Of a DNA stretch of 9,023 bases, positions 1-6,154 are shown piece by piece. Positions within the stretch are counted from its first letter, which is position 1, and every line of letters starts with the position of its first letter. The position numbers were made by a program, and so were the translations under genes. The stretch covers positions 1-9,023 of the forward strand of contig JAPXLT010000197.1 of NCBI GenBank assembly GCA_033809415.1, in the 5' to 3' direction. The notes under the pieces are model-generated. The model was not told the origin of the DNA, ran no database searches, and worked only from the letters and a program-made list of their open reading frames with translations. The stretch comes from JAQVUB01 sp033809415 (lineage in GTDB: Bacteria; Verrucomicrobiota; Lentisphaeria; Oligosphaerales; Oligosphaeraceae).

Positions 1-219
1 TCCGTGGTTAAAAAAGCGGTGTAATAACACAGATCTTCTCAGGTTTAGACTGACATCCCCTTGGCATCCTTGGCGTCCTTGGCGGTTAGTTCCTCTTCAT
101 TGAACCGCCAAGACGCCAAGGACGCCAAGGGGCGTCAAAAGGCAATCCGATTAATCCGTCAAAGCAGCAACCTCTATAAAAAATTTTCGTGCTTTTTCGT
201 GTGGTTCGTGGTTAAAAAA
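1..219. repeat. Compound intergenic repeat, copy A
   Basis: The sequence shows three joined modules. Positions 1-56 are a leader matching 4554-4609 with one mismatch (position 26). Positions 57-132 are a long hairpin of 9-bp units. Positions 154-219 are a module starting ATCCGTCAAAGCAGC, running through TATAAA and TTCGTG units, and ending GTTAAAAAA. Copy B at 4534-4869 has the same modules in the same order and orientation, with extra sequence between the second and third. A third copy of the last module alone is at 7209-7276. The left edge is cut by the window start. An open reading frame across 61-285 is only the repeat read in one frame and is not a gene. Confidence 0.9.
57..132. repeat. 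Hairpin of 9-bp CCAAGGACG units (copy A)
   Basis: The left arm 57-87 and right arm 103-132 are almost perfect reverse complements, with one mismatch and one single-base bulge over about 30 bp. A 15-nt loop (88-102) separates them. Each arm consists of three units of roughly TTGGCGTCC, or its complement GGACGCCAA. A transcript from either strand would fold into a very stable stem. There is no U-tract right after the stem, so a standard intrinsic terminator is not supported. Confidence 0.88.
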
Positions 220-237
220 GAGTCATCACATGCATAC

Positions 238-278
238 ATTTGCTTGCATTTGCTTGCAAACAAAAACAACGGTAATAT
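238..278 (+). promoter_or_regulatory. Putative promoter and operator of the toxin-antitoxin operon
   Basis: A perfect 10-bp tandem duplication ATTTGCTTGC occupies 238-247 and 248-257. It overlaps a 12-bp inverted repeat TTTGCTTGCAAA at 249-260 (5-bp arms). A weak sigma-70-like pair TTGCTT (250-255) and TAATAT (273-278) lies around it with 17-nt spacing, 37 nt before the antitoxin ATG. Antitoxins of the RelB type usually repress their own operon by binding inverted repeats at the promoter, so this is a reasonable operator candidate. The assignment is inference from motif position only; both hexamers match consensus at four of six bases. Confidence 0.4.
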
Positions 279-303
279 ATTTTAAGTGTTTCCGAATTAA
301 AAC

Positions 304-309
304 AGGGAG
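304..309 (+). promoter_or_regulatory. Ribosome binding site of the antitoxin gene
   Basis: AGGGAG lies 6 nt before the ATG at 316 and supports that start. The toxin gene has no comparable site, which fits translational coupling within the pair. Confidence 0.6.
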
Positions 310-315
310 TCTGCC

Positions 316-615
316 ATGGCGAACACATTGATACAATTCAGAATAGATGAGAATAGCAGGCAAAAAGCAGTCAAGGTCTGTGAGCAGATAGGGTTTGACT
401 TGCCAACCTATTTGCGCATTTGCATTGCCAGGTTGAATCAGGAAAATGGGATCCCGTTCAGTATGAAACTAACAAAAGACAGTTCTTCCGACGATGCTCT
501 TGCCGCAATAAAAAAAGCCAGCCGAATTGCGGAAGCCTATGGCATAGCAAATATGTCTTTGGAGGACATCAATGCAGAAATAGCGGCTGCCAGAGCAAAC
601 ACCGAGCGCGAGTAA
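316..615 (+). CDS. RelB/DinJ-family antitoxin
   Basis: This 99-residue protein is probably the antitoxin of a type II toxin-antitoxin pair. It should bind and inhibit the PIN toxin encoded next to it, and bind its own promoter. Residues 4-12 (TLIQFRIDE) look like the DNA-binding beta strand of a ribbon-helix-helix fold. Two helices follow, and then the GIPF motif (residues 45-48) typical of the RelB/DinJ family. The C-terminal part (81-93, SLEDINAEIAAAR) is a charged amphipathic helix of the kind that wraps the partner toxin. The start is supported by a good ribosome binding site. The gene ends 6 nt before the toxin start, a standard antitoxin-first operon. Family assignment is from motif recognition; the partner is a PIN protein rather than the classical RelE fold. 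Confidence 0.82.
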   Translation: MANTLIQFRIDENSRQKAVKVCEQIGFDLPTYLRICIARLNQENGIPFSMKLTKDSSSDDALAAIKKASRIAEAYGIANMSLEDINAEIAAARANTERE

Positions 616-621
616 CCGTAC

Positions 622-1041
622 ATGAGTTTTTTTGTTGTTATTGATACGAATGTGCTTGTTTCCGCAATGTTAAAATGGAACTCTCCTCCGGGGACTGTCC
701 TAAAGTTTGCTTTTGATGGGACGATCACTGCAATTTTCAACAACATTATTCTTGAAGAATACAGGCAGGTGCTCGGACGACCAAAGTTCAAGTTGCCTGC
801 AGATATCATTGACACTGTGATTAACCACCTTGAAAATAAAGGTCTTATGCTAAACGGTGAAAAATCGGACATCCAATTACCTGATCCCGGTGATTCAATC
901 TTTTATGAGGTGGTTTTAGCAAAACGCAAGACTGATGAAACATATCTTGTTACTGGGAACACCAAGCATTTTCCGACAGAACCATTTGTCGTGACCCCGC
1001 GAAAAATGGTTGACATTATTACAGGGAAACCAACTCGATAG
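622..1041 (+). CDS. PIN-domain toxin, putative endoribonuclease
   Basis: This 139-residue protein resembles the PIN family annotated as 'putative toxin-antitoxin system toxin component' (COG1569-like). Such proteins are metal-dependent ribonucleases thought to cleave RNA and stop growth when the antitoxin is lost. Visible features are the N-terminal strand with catalytic Asp8 (VVIDTNVLVSA), Glu45/Glu46 in ILEEY, the acidic LPDPGDSIFYEV stretch with Asp88 and Asp91, and the C-terminal YLVTGNTKHFP motif (108-118). The last has Asn113 where many PIN domains carry Asp; Asn is common in this subfamily. Length is normal and the frame is intact. The start lies 6 nt after the antitoxin stop without a clear ribosome binding site, suggesting coupled translation. 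The RNA target cannot be read from sequence. Confidence 0.82.
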   Translation: MSFFVVIDTNVLVSAMLKWNSPPGTVLKFAFDGTITAIFNNIILEEYRQVLGRPKFKLPADIIDTVINHLENKGLMLNGEKSDIQLPDPGDSIFYEVVLAKRKTDETYLVTGNTKHFPTEPFVVTPRKMVDIITGKPTR

Positions 1042-1075
1042 CAAATAAACTTGGCGCCAACAGACGGCAAAAGAC

Positions 1076-1156
1076 AATCCGTCCGATCCGTTCGAGAAAA
1101 AAGACAGGAATTGGCGATGTATTAAAAGAAGCTGTCTGCCAATGACTTGAAGATTA
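1076..1156 (-). repeat. Inverted partial copy of the repeat at 7038-7173
   Basis: The reverse complement of 1094-1156 matches the plus strand at 7038-7100 over about 63 bp, sharing CAAGTCATTGGCA and CGCCAATTCCTGTCTTTTTT. The adjoining ATCCGTCCGATCCG at 1076-1089 matches units of the 9-bp array at 7105-7167. The repeat starts about 10 nt after the GH16 stop codon in the direction of that gene and fills most of the convergent space between the toxin and GH16 genes. No gene is seen in 1042-1165. A perfect palindrome TTGGCGCCAA lies at 1051-1060. A 6-bp inverted repeat ATTGGC/GCCAAT lies at 1110-1115 and 1138-1143, too weak to call a terminator. Confidence 0.75.
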
Positions 1157-1165
1157 TTTTGTGGA

Positions 1166-4100
1166 TTATTCCGCGACAAATACGATGTCTCGGATGTTGA
1201 TGCCTCCGGACTGGGCGATGAAAGTCAGCACATTCCGTCCGGCTTGCAGCTGAATTCCTTTCAATTCCGAAATCGAGGTAATTTCCCAAGTCTTTTCCAG
1301 TGCATGCGTAACGACCGGGAATTCCCCTGCCGGCTTGTTATTGACCAGCAGCAGAAAGCCCCTGCGATTCAACAGCGGGGTGCCGTAGCTGAGTTTGGCG
1401 CTATAGGTGCCGGTTTTCTCCACATCGACGGTGTAATTCATCCATTCCCAGGGGAAAACGCCGCCTACTACATTTTTGCCGGCATCGACACCTTCGCCTG
1501 GACGGAAAGTCTTGCTTTTGTCGATTGTATTGGCTTCCGTTGTGTCGAAGTAGGCGACGTGCTGGCCGCCTTCATCATAGCGTGGCATCGAAATGGTGCC
1601 GGGAATGCGTTGTGCCACCCCTTGGTAGGGGCTGCTTTGCTGTGAGCTTCTGAGCAGTTTGACAACCGGTTCGGTGAATGCAACCTGCCCCTGGGTATCT
1701 TGGGCAACGAGGCTGAAGGCATGCAAAGCAGGTGCAAATTCCAGCTTTTTGTCGGAGCGCCCGGGCTTTACATAGTCCGTTGTGTCGTAGTATTCTTTCG
1801 TCATCATGACTTCAAAGCGGTAAGGCGGTTTTCGTTTGTAATCGAGCAGGAAGCCGCTGTCAAAAAGATAGACCGTTTCGATGGGGGCGTTTGAAATCCG
1901 GGATGGCTCGACCTCGACTTCAAAAGTCAGGATGGCGCCCTTCTGCACGGTGAAATCCGCTGGCGGCTGTTCAGTCAGCCAAATTTTAGGTTCCTTGTCA
2001 CGCGGGTATTCGTAAATGCGCACGTAATCCACCATGAACTCCTCGGGGAAATTGCCGTCTTTGGGGTCTCCGCCGGAGCGTCCGCAGCAGCCGCTGAGGA
2101 TGGCTTTCAGCGGTGTGAAGCCGGCACCATGGTTGAAGGGGTCGAAAGTGACTGAATCGTAGGGGCTGTGGCTGGCGCTCGAGGCTATCAGGTTGCCATT
2201 GAGGTAGTAGGAAATTTCGAAGGGGGTCCATTTGCAGCCGATGACATAGAAATCTTCGATGGTGCCAGGCAGTTTCGAGTTATAGTTCCAGCTTTTCAGC
2301 GCGCCTCCGGCAAAGATATGCAGGTTGTGATCCAGGATATCCTGCGGTGGACCGCCAGGGACTTTGGAGCGCAGGTAGTAATCTTCGTAAATATCGATTT
2401 CAAAGCCGTCTAAAAAGGGATTCGATGGGTTGTCGGTGCACAGCCAGAATGCGGACCACCAACCATGCTCTTTGCGGAAACGCACCCGGGCTTCAAAATA
2501 ACCGAAGAGAAAGTCCTGATAGGTGTACAAGCTGGCGCTTTCCAGATCGCTGCGGTCTGCCTTCCAGTCCGCCTTGATACGGGCAAGGCCATCTTTGACG
2601 GTCGCATATTCTTTGCGGCTGTTGTAGCTGAAATACCATTTTTCAAGATCGATGGAATCGCCATCGAATTCATCGTTGAAGACCATTTTCCAGTTTTCTT
2701 TGACAGGGTCAAAAGTTTGATCCAAACGATTCCGGAATGGCACCGAGCTGGTTTTGCTTTCATCGGCGGCGGAACCGATGATGAAATTGTCGACGACGAG
2801 TTCCGCTTCCTGTGGAGTAGTGCTGCGGAAGAGCAATCCTGTATTGAATTCGCGGTGCACTTTAAAGAATGCATTTTCTCCCCGGAAGACACGGCTGCTG
2901 CTATCGACCAGGCTGTTTATCGCAACAGCATATTCCCCATCGGATGTGGCGGCAAAAATAAAATCCGCCGGCAGGATTTTATATGGAATGCTGATTTCCC
3001 GCGCATCAGGGAGGGCTGGGATGGTTTTCAATATCAGCTGTTCTTTATTCGCCTGATGCAGCAGTCGGAAGCGGAATTCTTCCGTACCGGCTTTAAAAAA
3101 GGCATCGAGTTCCGAATTGCGTCTGGTGTCTTCCTCTCTTCCGAAATTTTGGATACGTATGGAAGTTGCCAGATATGGCTTGTCGTTCGAGGGATATGTG
3201 AACTTTTGTTCGGGTGGGGCGATGAGGATTTGCTTTGCGGTGCGGAATAATCCTTGACCGGTGAAGTGGTTCAGGCCAGGGCTGGGATGCCCCTGGATCA
3301 GTTTGGGATTGCCGCTGCATGTGACCGTTTCGGAATCAAAGCTTTCAATCCAGGTGATACCGGACATATTCATACGGGTGATTATTTTGCGCAAATCCTG
3401 TGGGCCGCCCAGAGTCAGAATGGAGCTTGCCTTGCCGGTGATAATTTTAGCGGCGATAATATTGCGTCCGGCTTTCAGTCTGGGACGGGCGATATGATTG
3501 TCATAGCGCAGCGGGGATTTTTGGTTGCCATGTTCGCTGGTGTCAAGGAGTTTTTCGCCATTCAGGTAGACGACCATCCACCAGTCTGCGCCTGCTCCAA
3601 TAGTCCAATCGCACTCGATCTTTGATTCAATCTCCGCAAAGGCCCATGCGCACTTTCCCACGCCGGCCCCCATTAACACGGCCATGTCCAGCTGGTTGGC
3701 TATCATCATCATTTTCTGCGCAGTTTGACCGGCCAAGCTCGAGGGGATGCTGTTCAAATCTTCCGGGGCAGGTTGGAAGTCTTTGTCAACCGGCGCGAAA
3801 ACCTGCCATTGCACAGGCATAGCTTGTTCTCCGCGGTACTTGCCTTCGTTCAAAACGCCGCTGACATTGGCGAATTCCGCCTGCATGCCTTTTTCACCGA
3901 TCAGGCAGATATGGAAAGCGCCCGTTTCGCCGGTTGTTGCAGCATTGGTAATGGTAAAGGAGAGGAGGTGTTCTTTCCATTCATCGGTAAGGCTGAACTT
4001 TTTTGCGGGGGACGTCTGTAGCCAGATTCCGCCTGTTGTCTTTGTGAAATAGTGCAGTTGCACGCCGGCGGTTCCCTTGCCTCTGGCACGCAAGGCAATT

Positions 4101-4378
4101 TTCACCTCATCGCCGGAACGTCCCGGGAACCTTTGCACCGTGCGGATGCAGGTGCCATATTCCGCTTCAACTTTGTCAACACCAAGAGAATTAAAATCAC
4201 CGGCAGTCTTGACCTGGATGCTTGCCAAGGGCTGATAGCCGTACCAGGGATGCAGCTCCCAGGAAGCAGAAGTCCCATCCGCTTTGTTTTGACTGAATGT
4301 CCCATCAATTGGCAGTTCCTGCGCCAGCAAAATCAGGGAAAGAAAAGAGGTGAAAGCAAAGAGGAATTTGATTTTCAT
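1166..4378 (-). CDS. Secreted multimodular glycoside hydrolase family 16 protein
   Basis: This 1070-residue exported enzyme should hydrolyse internal beta-linkages of a polysaccharide such as a beta-1,3-glucan or a marine galactan. Residues 1-19 are a type I signal peptide (hydrophobic core FLFAFTSFLSLILLA, no lipobox cysteine). Residues about 20-175 and 190-330 look like galactose-binding-type beta-sandwiches; the second contains WWMVVYLNGEKLLDT and LKAGRNIIAAKI. Residues 340-535 look like another beta-sandwich. The GH16 catalytic domain spans about 563-791, with the beta-bulge active-site motif EIDIYE: nucleophile Glu660, Asp662 and acid/base Glu665. GYFEARVRF precedes it and DHNLHIF follows. 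Residues 798-910 resemble an Ig-like domain and 920-1070 a CBM6-like carbohydrate-binding module (FPWEWMNYTVDV). All catalytic residues are present. No SusC/D, regulator or second glycosidase adjoins it. There is no strong ribosome binding site; the ATG is chosen because the signal peptide starts there. Substrate is unknown. Confidence 0.9.
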   Translation of the reverse strand: MKIKFLFAFTSFLSLILLAQELPIDGTFSQNKADGTSASWELHPWYGYQPLASIQVKTAGDFNSLGVDKVEAEYGTCIRTVQRFPGRSGDEVKIALRARGKGTAGVQLHYFTKTTGGIWLQTSPAKKFSLTDEWKEHLLSFTITNAATTGETGAFHICLIGEKGMQAEFANVSGVLNEGKYRGEQAMPVQWQVFAPVDKDFQPAPEDLNSIPSSLAGQTAQKMMMIANQLDMAVLMGAGVGKCAWAFAEIESKIECDWTIGAGADWWMVVYLNGEKLLDTSEHGNQKSPLRYDNHIARPRLKAGRNIIAAKIITGKASSILTLGGPQDLRKIITRMNMSGITWIESFDSETVTCSGNPKLIQGHPSPGLNHFTGQGLFRTAKQILIAPPEQKFTYPSNDKPYLATSIRIQNFGREEDTRRNSELDAFFKAGTEEFRFRLLHQANKEQLILKTIPALPDAREISIPYKILPADFIFAATSDGEYAVAINSLVDSSSRVFRGENAFFKVHREFNTGLLFRSTTPQEAELVVDNFIIGSAADESKTSSVPFRNRLDQTFDPVKENWKMVFNDEFDGDSIDLEKWYFSYNSRKEYATVKDGLARIKADWKADRSDLESASLYTYQDFLFGYFEARVRFRKEHGWWSAFWLCTDNPSNPFLDGFEIDIYEDYYLRSKVPGGPPQDILDHNLHIFAGGALKSWNYNSKLPGTIEDFYVIGCKWTPFEISYYLNGNLIASSASHSPYDSVTFDPFNHGAGFTPLKAILSGCCGRSGGDPKDGNFPEEFMVDYVRIYEYPRDKEPKIWLTEQPPADFTVQKGAILTFEVEVEPSRISNAPIETVYLFDSGFLLDYKRKPPYRFEVMMTKEYYDTTDYVKPGRSDKKLEFAPALHAFSLVAQDTQGQVAFTEPVVKLLRSSQQSSPYQGVAQRIPGTISMPRYDEGGQHVAYFDTTEANTIDKSKTFRPGEGVDAGKNVVGGVFPWEWMNYTVDVEKTGTYSAKLSYGTPLLNRRGFLLLVNNKPAGEFPVVTHALEKTWEITSISELKGIQLQAGRNVLTFIAQSGGINIRDIVFVAE

Positions 4379-4437
4379 GAGATTCTGTGCCTGTTATTGA
4401 ATTTTTGAATTTTTGCTGAAATCATCTTTTCAATAAG

Positions 4438-4468
4438 AATATATTAGCATTTGCTTTTTGCAAGCAAA
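4438..4468 (-). promoter_or_regulatory. Possible GH16 promoter/operator element
   Basis: On the minus strand, TTTGCTTGCAAA (plus-strand 4457-4468) is the same 12-bp inverted repeat found before the antitoxin gene. It is followed after 10 nt by TAATATATT (plus-strand 4438-4446). TTGCTT and TAATAT are 15 nt apart, which is short for a sigma-70 promoter. The element is about 60 nt upstream of the GH16 start. An alternative -10 hexamer, TATACT, occurs at 4508-4513 next to adjoining C8 and A8 homopolymer runs at 4517-4532, but I see no -35 match for it. Treat this as a weak candidate. Confidence 0.25.
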
Positions 4469-4533
4469 AAAAACGGTTCAAAAAGACCTTTTATTGTTTT
4501 TATTTTTAGTATAAAGCCCCCCCCAAAAAAAAC

Positions 4534-4702
4534 TTTCCGCGCTTTCCGTGTTTTCCGTGGTTAAAAAAGCGGTGTAATGACACAGATCTTCTCAGGTTTA
4601 GACTGACATCCCCTTGGCGTCCTTGGCGGTTAGTTCCTCTTCATTGAACCGCCAAGACGCCAAGGACGCCAAGGACGCCAAGGGGCGGTAAAAGGCAATC
4701 CG
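4534..4702. repeat. Compound intergenic repeat, copy B (5' part)
   Basis: This begins with TTTCCGTG-type units ending GTTAAAAAA (to about 4569). From 4554 it matches positions 1-149 of copy A. The leader 4554-4609 differs from copy A at one base. The hairpin of 9-bp units follows at 4610-4685, then GGCAATCCG (4694-4702), also shared with copy A. An open reading frame across 4630-4815 is repeat sequence, not a gene. Confidence 0.9.
4610..4685. repeat. Hairpin of 9-bp CCAAGGACG units (copy B)
   Basis: The left arm is 4610-4631 and the right arm 4647-4685, with the same 15-nt loop sequence as copy A. The left arm has two 9-bp units and the right arm four, whereas copy A has three and three. Unit number on each arm therefore changes between copies while the loop is conserved. 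The surplus units of the right arm would remain unpaired. Confidence 0.85.
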
Positions 4703-4806
4703 CGCAACCGGCATCCTGCTTCTTGCATACAGGAGCGTTCGGGCGTGGGAGGGCAAACATCAATCACAACCGGGACGGTTGCGCTACTTTTAAAGCATGC
4801 ACCACT
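4703..4806. other. 104-bp inserted segment with REP-like palindrome
   Basis: Copy A has only 4 nt (150-153) where copy B has these 104 nt, so this segment is an insertion or the mark of a modular junction. It contains a tight palindrome at 4767-4781 (CAACCG, loop GGA, CGGTTG). There is also a 9-bp inverted pair, GCGCAACCG at 4702-4710 and CGGTTGCGC at 4776-4784, which could bound an 83-bp structured unit. No reading frame of note is present. It resembles a repetitive extragenic palindrome or a very small non-autonomous mobile unit, but no target-site duplication is clear. Confidence 0.5.
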
Positions 4807-4869
4807 ATCCGTCAAAGCAGCACCCCTATAAAATTTCGTGTTTTTTCGTGTTTTTTCGTTGTTAAAAAA
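4807..4869. repeat. TTCGTG / GTTAAAAAA module, copy B
   Basis: This runs from ATCCGTCAAAGCAGC through CCCCTATAAAA and repeated TTTTTTCGTG units to GTTAAAAAA. It matches 154-219 and 7209-7276. Its final base directly abuts the permease stop codon (complement of 4870-4872). Read with the permease gene it begins TTTTTTAAC immediately after TGA, but no hairpin precedes the T-run, so it is not a classical terminator. Confidence 0.85.
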
Positions 4870-6147
4870 TCATTCATGTCGTAATGCTTCGATGGGGTCT
4901 AGGCGTGCTGCTCGCAAGGCTGGGTAGATTCCGAAAATCATGCCGACGCTGACGCTGATGCCCAGGGAGAGGATCAGGCTGCTCAGCTTGACGACCGTCG
5001 GCATGCCGGCAATTTTAGTGATACCCCACGGGATCAGCAATCCCACGCCGATGCCGACAAGTCCGCCCGTCAGCGAAAGAACCACTGTTTCGATCAGGAA
5101 TTGGGCGACGATCTGGCGCTGCTTGGCACCGATCGCACGCCGGATTCCGATCTCGCGGGTGCGTTCCGTGACACTGGCCAGCATGATATTCATGATGCCG
5201 ATGCCTCCGACTAGGAGGCTAATCCCGGCAATCGCCCCAAGGACGGTATTGAAGATCCGTTTGGTGGCCTCGGCCTGTTTCAGCAATGCCAGCGGGACGC
5301 TGATGCTATAGTCTTTTTTGGCATGATAAATCTGCATCTGGCGTTCGATGGCGGCGGCTGTCAGCTCGACCATGTCCTCGTCGCTGACTTCGACAATCAG
5401 CTGATGCAGTTCGACCCTCTCACGAATGTGCGAGCCGGATTTAGTCTGCGTGAAAATATCCCCGAAATGCTCTTTGGCAATGGTCAGTGGAATATACGCA
5501 TCGGTTTGTTGATCCGGAGTTTGCATCGTGCCGCTTTCGGAGGCGCTTTCACTCTGCACAATGCCGATCACCTCATAGTAGTTACTGCCCATGCGCAGGC
5601 TTTCCCCGATCACAGACTCGGTGGCCAGCAATCGCCTGGCGCCGTATTCGGTCAGAACAGCGACACTTTTGCGCTGCTGCAGATCGGCGGCGGTGATCAC
5701 TCGTCCGGCAATCAGCGGACGTCTGACCAGGGAAAACCAATCGGCGTTCGTTCCCACCACCCGCAAATCCATCGAGCGTTTGCCCAAGCGTCCTTCTTTC
5801 TGGATCACCTTTACCGGAACGATCCGTTTCAGCGTAGGGATCGTTTCGGCCAGGCGGTCTGCATCTTCATAGAGCAGGCCATAGATGCTGATAAATGATC
5901 GCACATTGGTAGCCGTCTGTTCCGAGGCCGGTTTCTGGGCACTGATAATGATATTGCGGCTGCCCAGCTTGCGGATTTGCTCGAGGGCCTCGGCGCTGGC
6001 GCCTTCGCCGACCGCCAGCATGGCAATCACGCTTCCGACACCAAAGACCAGGCCCAGCATCGTCAGAAATGAACGCAACTTGTGCATCAGGAGATTTTTA
6101 ATCCCCAGCTTGATATCACGAAAAATTCGGGAGGGAGAGAACAACAC
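4870..6147 (-). CDS. MacB/FtsX-type ABC transporter permease
   Basis: This 425-residue inner-membrane protein is the permease of a MacB-like exporter, with the ATPase encoded as a separate protein upstream. Transmembrane segment 1 is at about residues 24-46 (LRSFLTMLGLVFGVGSVIAML). A periplasmic MacB core domain spans about 47-290. The FtsX domain (about 298-420) supplies three more helices near 298-325, 347-376 and 386-410. Its cytoplasmic motif ERTREIGIRRAIGAKQRQI (328-346) is highly characteristic of the family and contacts the ATPase. The ending, RAARLDPIEALRHE, is also typical. Translation probably starts at GTG 6147: an AAGGA sits at 6158-6162, 10 nt upstream, overlapping the end of the ATPase gene. 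Spacing to that gene is 7 nt. These permeases move substrates out of the periplasm by mechanotransmission; the substrate here is unknown. Confidence 0.93.
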   Translation of the reverse strand: MLFSPSRIFRDIKLGIKNLLMHKLRSFLTMLGLVFGVGSVIAMLAVGEGASAEALEQIRKLGSRNIIISAQKPASEQTATNVRSFISIYGLLYEDADRLAETIPTLKRIVPVKVIQKEGRLGKRSMDLRVVGTNADWFSLVRRPLIAGRVITAADLQQRKSVAVLTEYGARRLLATESVIGESLRMGSNYYEVIGIVQSESASESGTMQTPDQQTDAYIPLTIAKEHFGDIFTQTKSGSHIRERVELHQLIVEVSDEDMVELTAAAIERQMQIYHAKKDYSISVPLALLKQAEATKRIFNTVLGAIAGISLLVGGIGIMNIMLASVTERTREIGIRRAIGAKQRQIVAQFLIETVVLSLTGGLVGIGVGLLIPWGITKIAGMPTVVKLSSLILSLGISVSVGMIFGIYPALRAARLDPIEALRHE

Positions 6148-6154
6148 GGTTGGA

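Noticed and set aside
57..132. Intrinsic terminator
   Set aside because: The stem is far longer than usual, is not followed by a T-run on either strand, and no gene ends next to it within the window.
1..219. Insertion sequence or integron end
   Set aside because: No transposase or integrase gene, no terminal inverted repeats bounding the whole unit and no target duplication could be found.
61..285. A 74-codon open frame at the left edge
   Set aside because: Its first half is the CCAAGG hairpin and its second half the TTCGTG module; the same repeats occur elsewhere in other frames, so it is not coding.
1051..1060. TTGGCGCCAA palindrome as a terminator between toxin and GH16 genes
   Set aside because: It has no loop and no T-tract, and a 10-bp perfect palindrome alone is weak evidence of function.
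2465..3250. A 261-codon plus-strand open frame opposite the GH16 gene
   Set aside because: It lies wholly antisense to a gene with clear GH16 motifs, has no recognisable domain and no ribosome binding site; it is a shadow of codon use in the real gene.
4630..4815. A 61-codon minus-strand open frame
   Set aside because: It consists of the 9-bp repeat arm and the inserted REP-like segment, with no coding signature.
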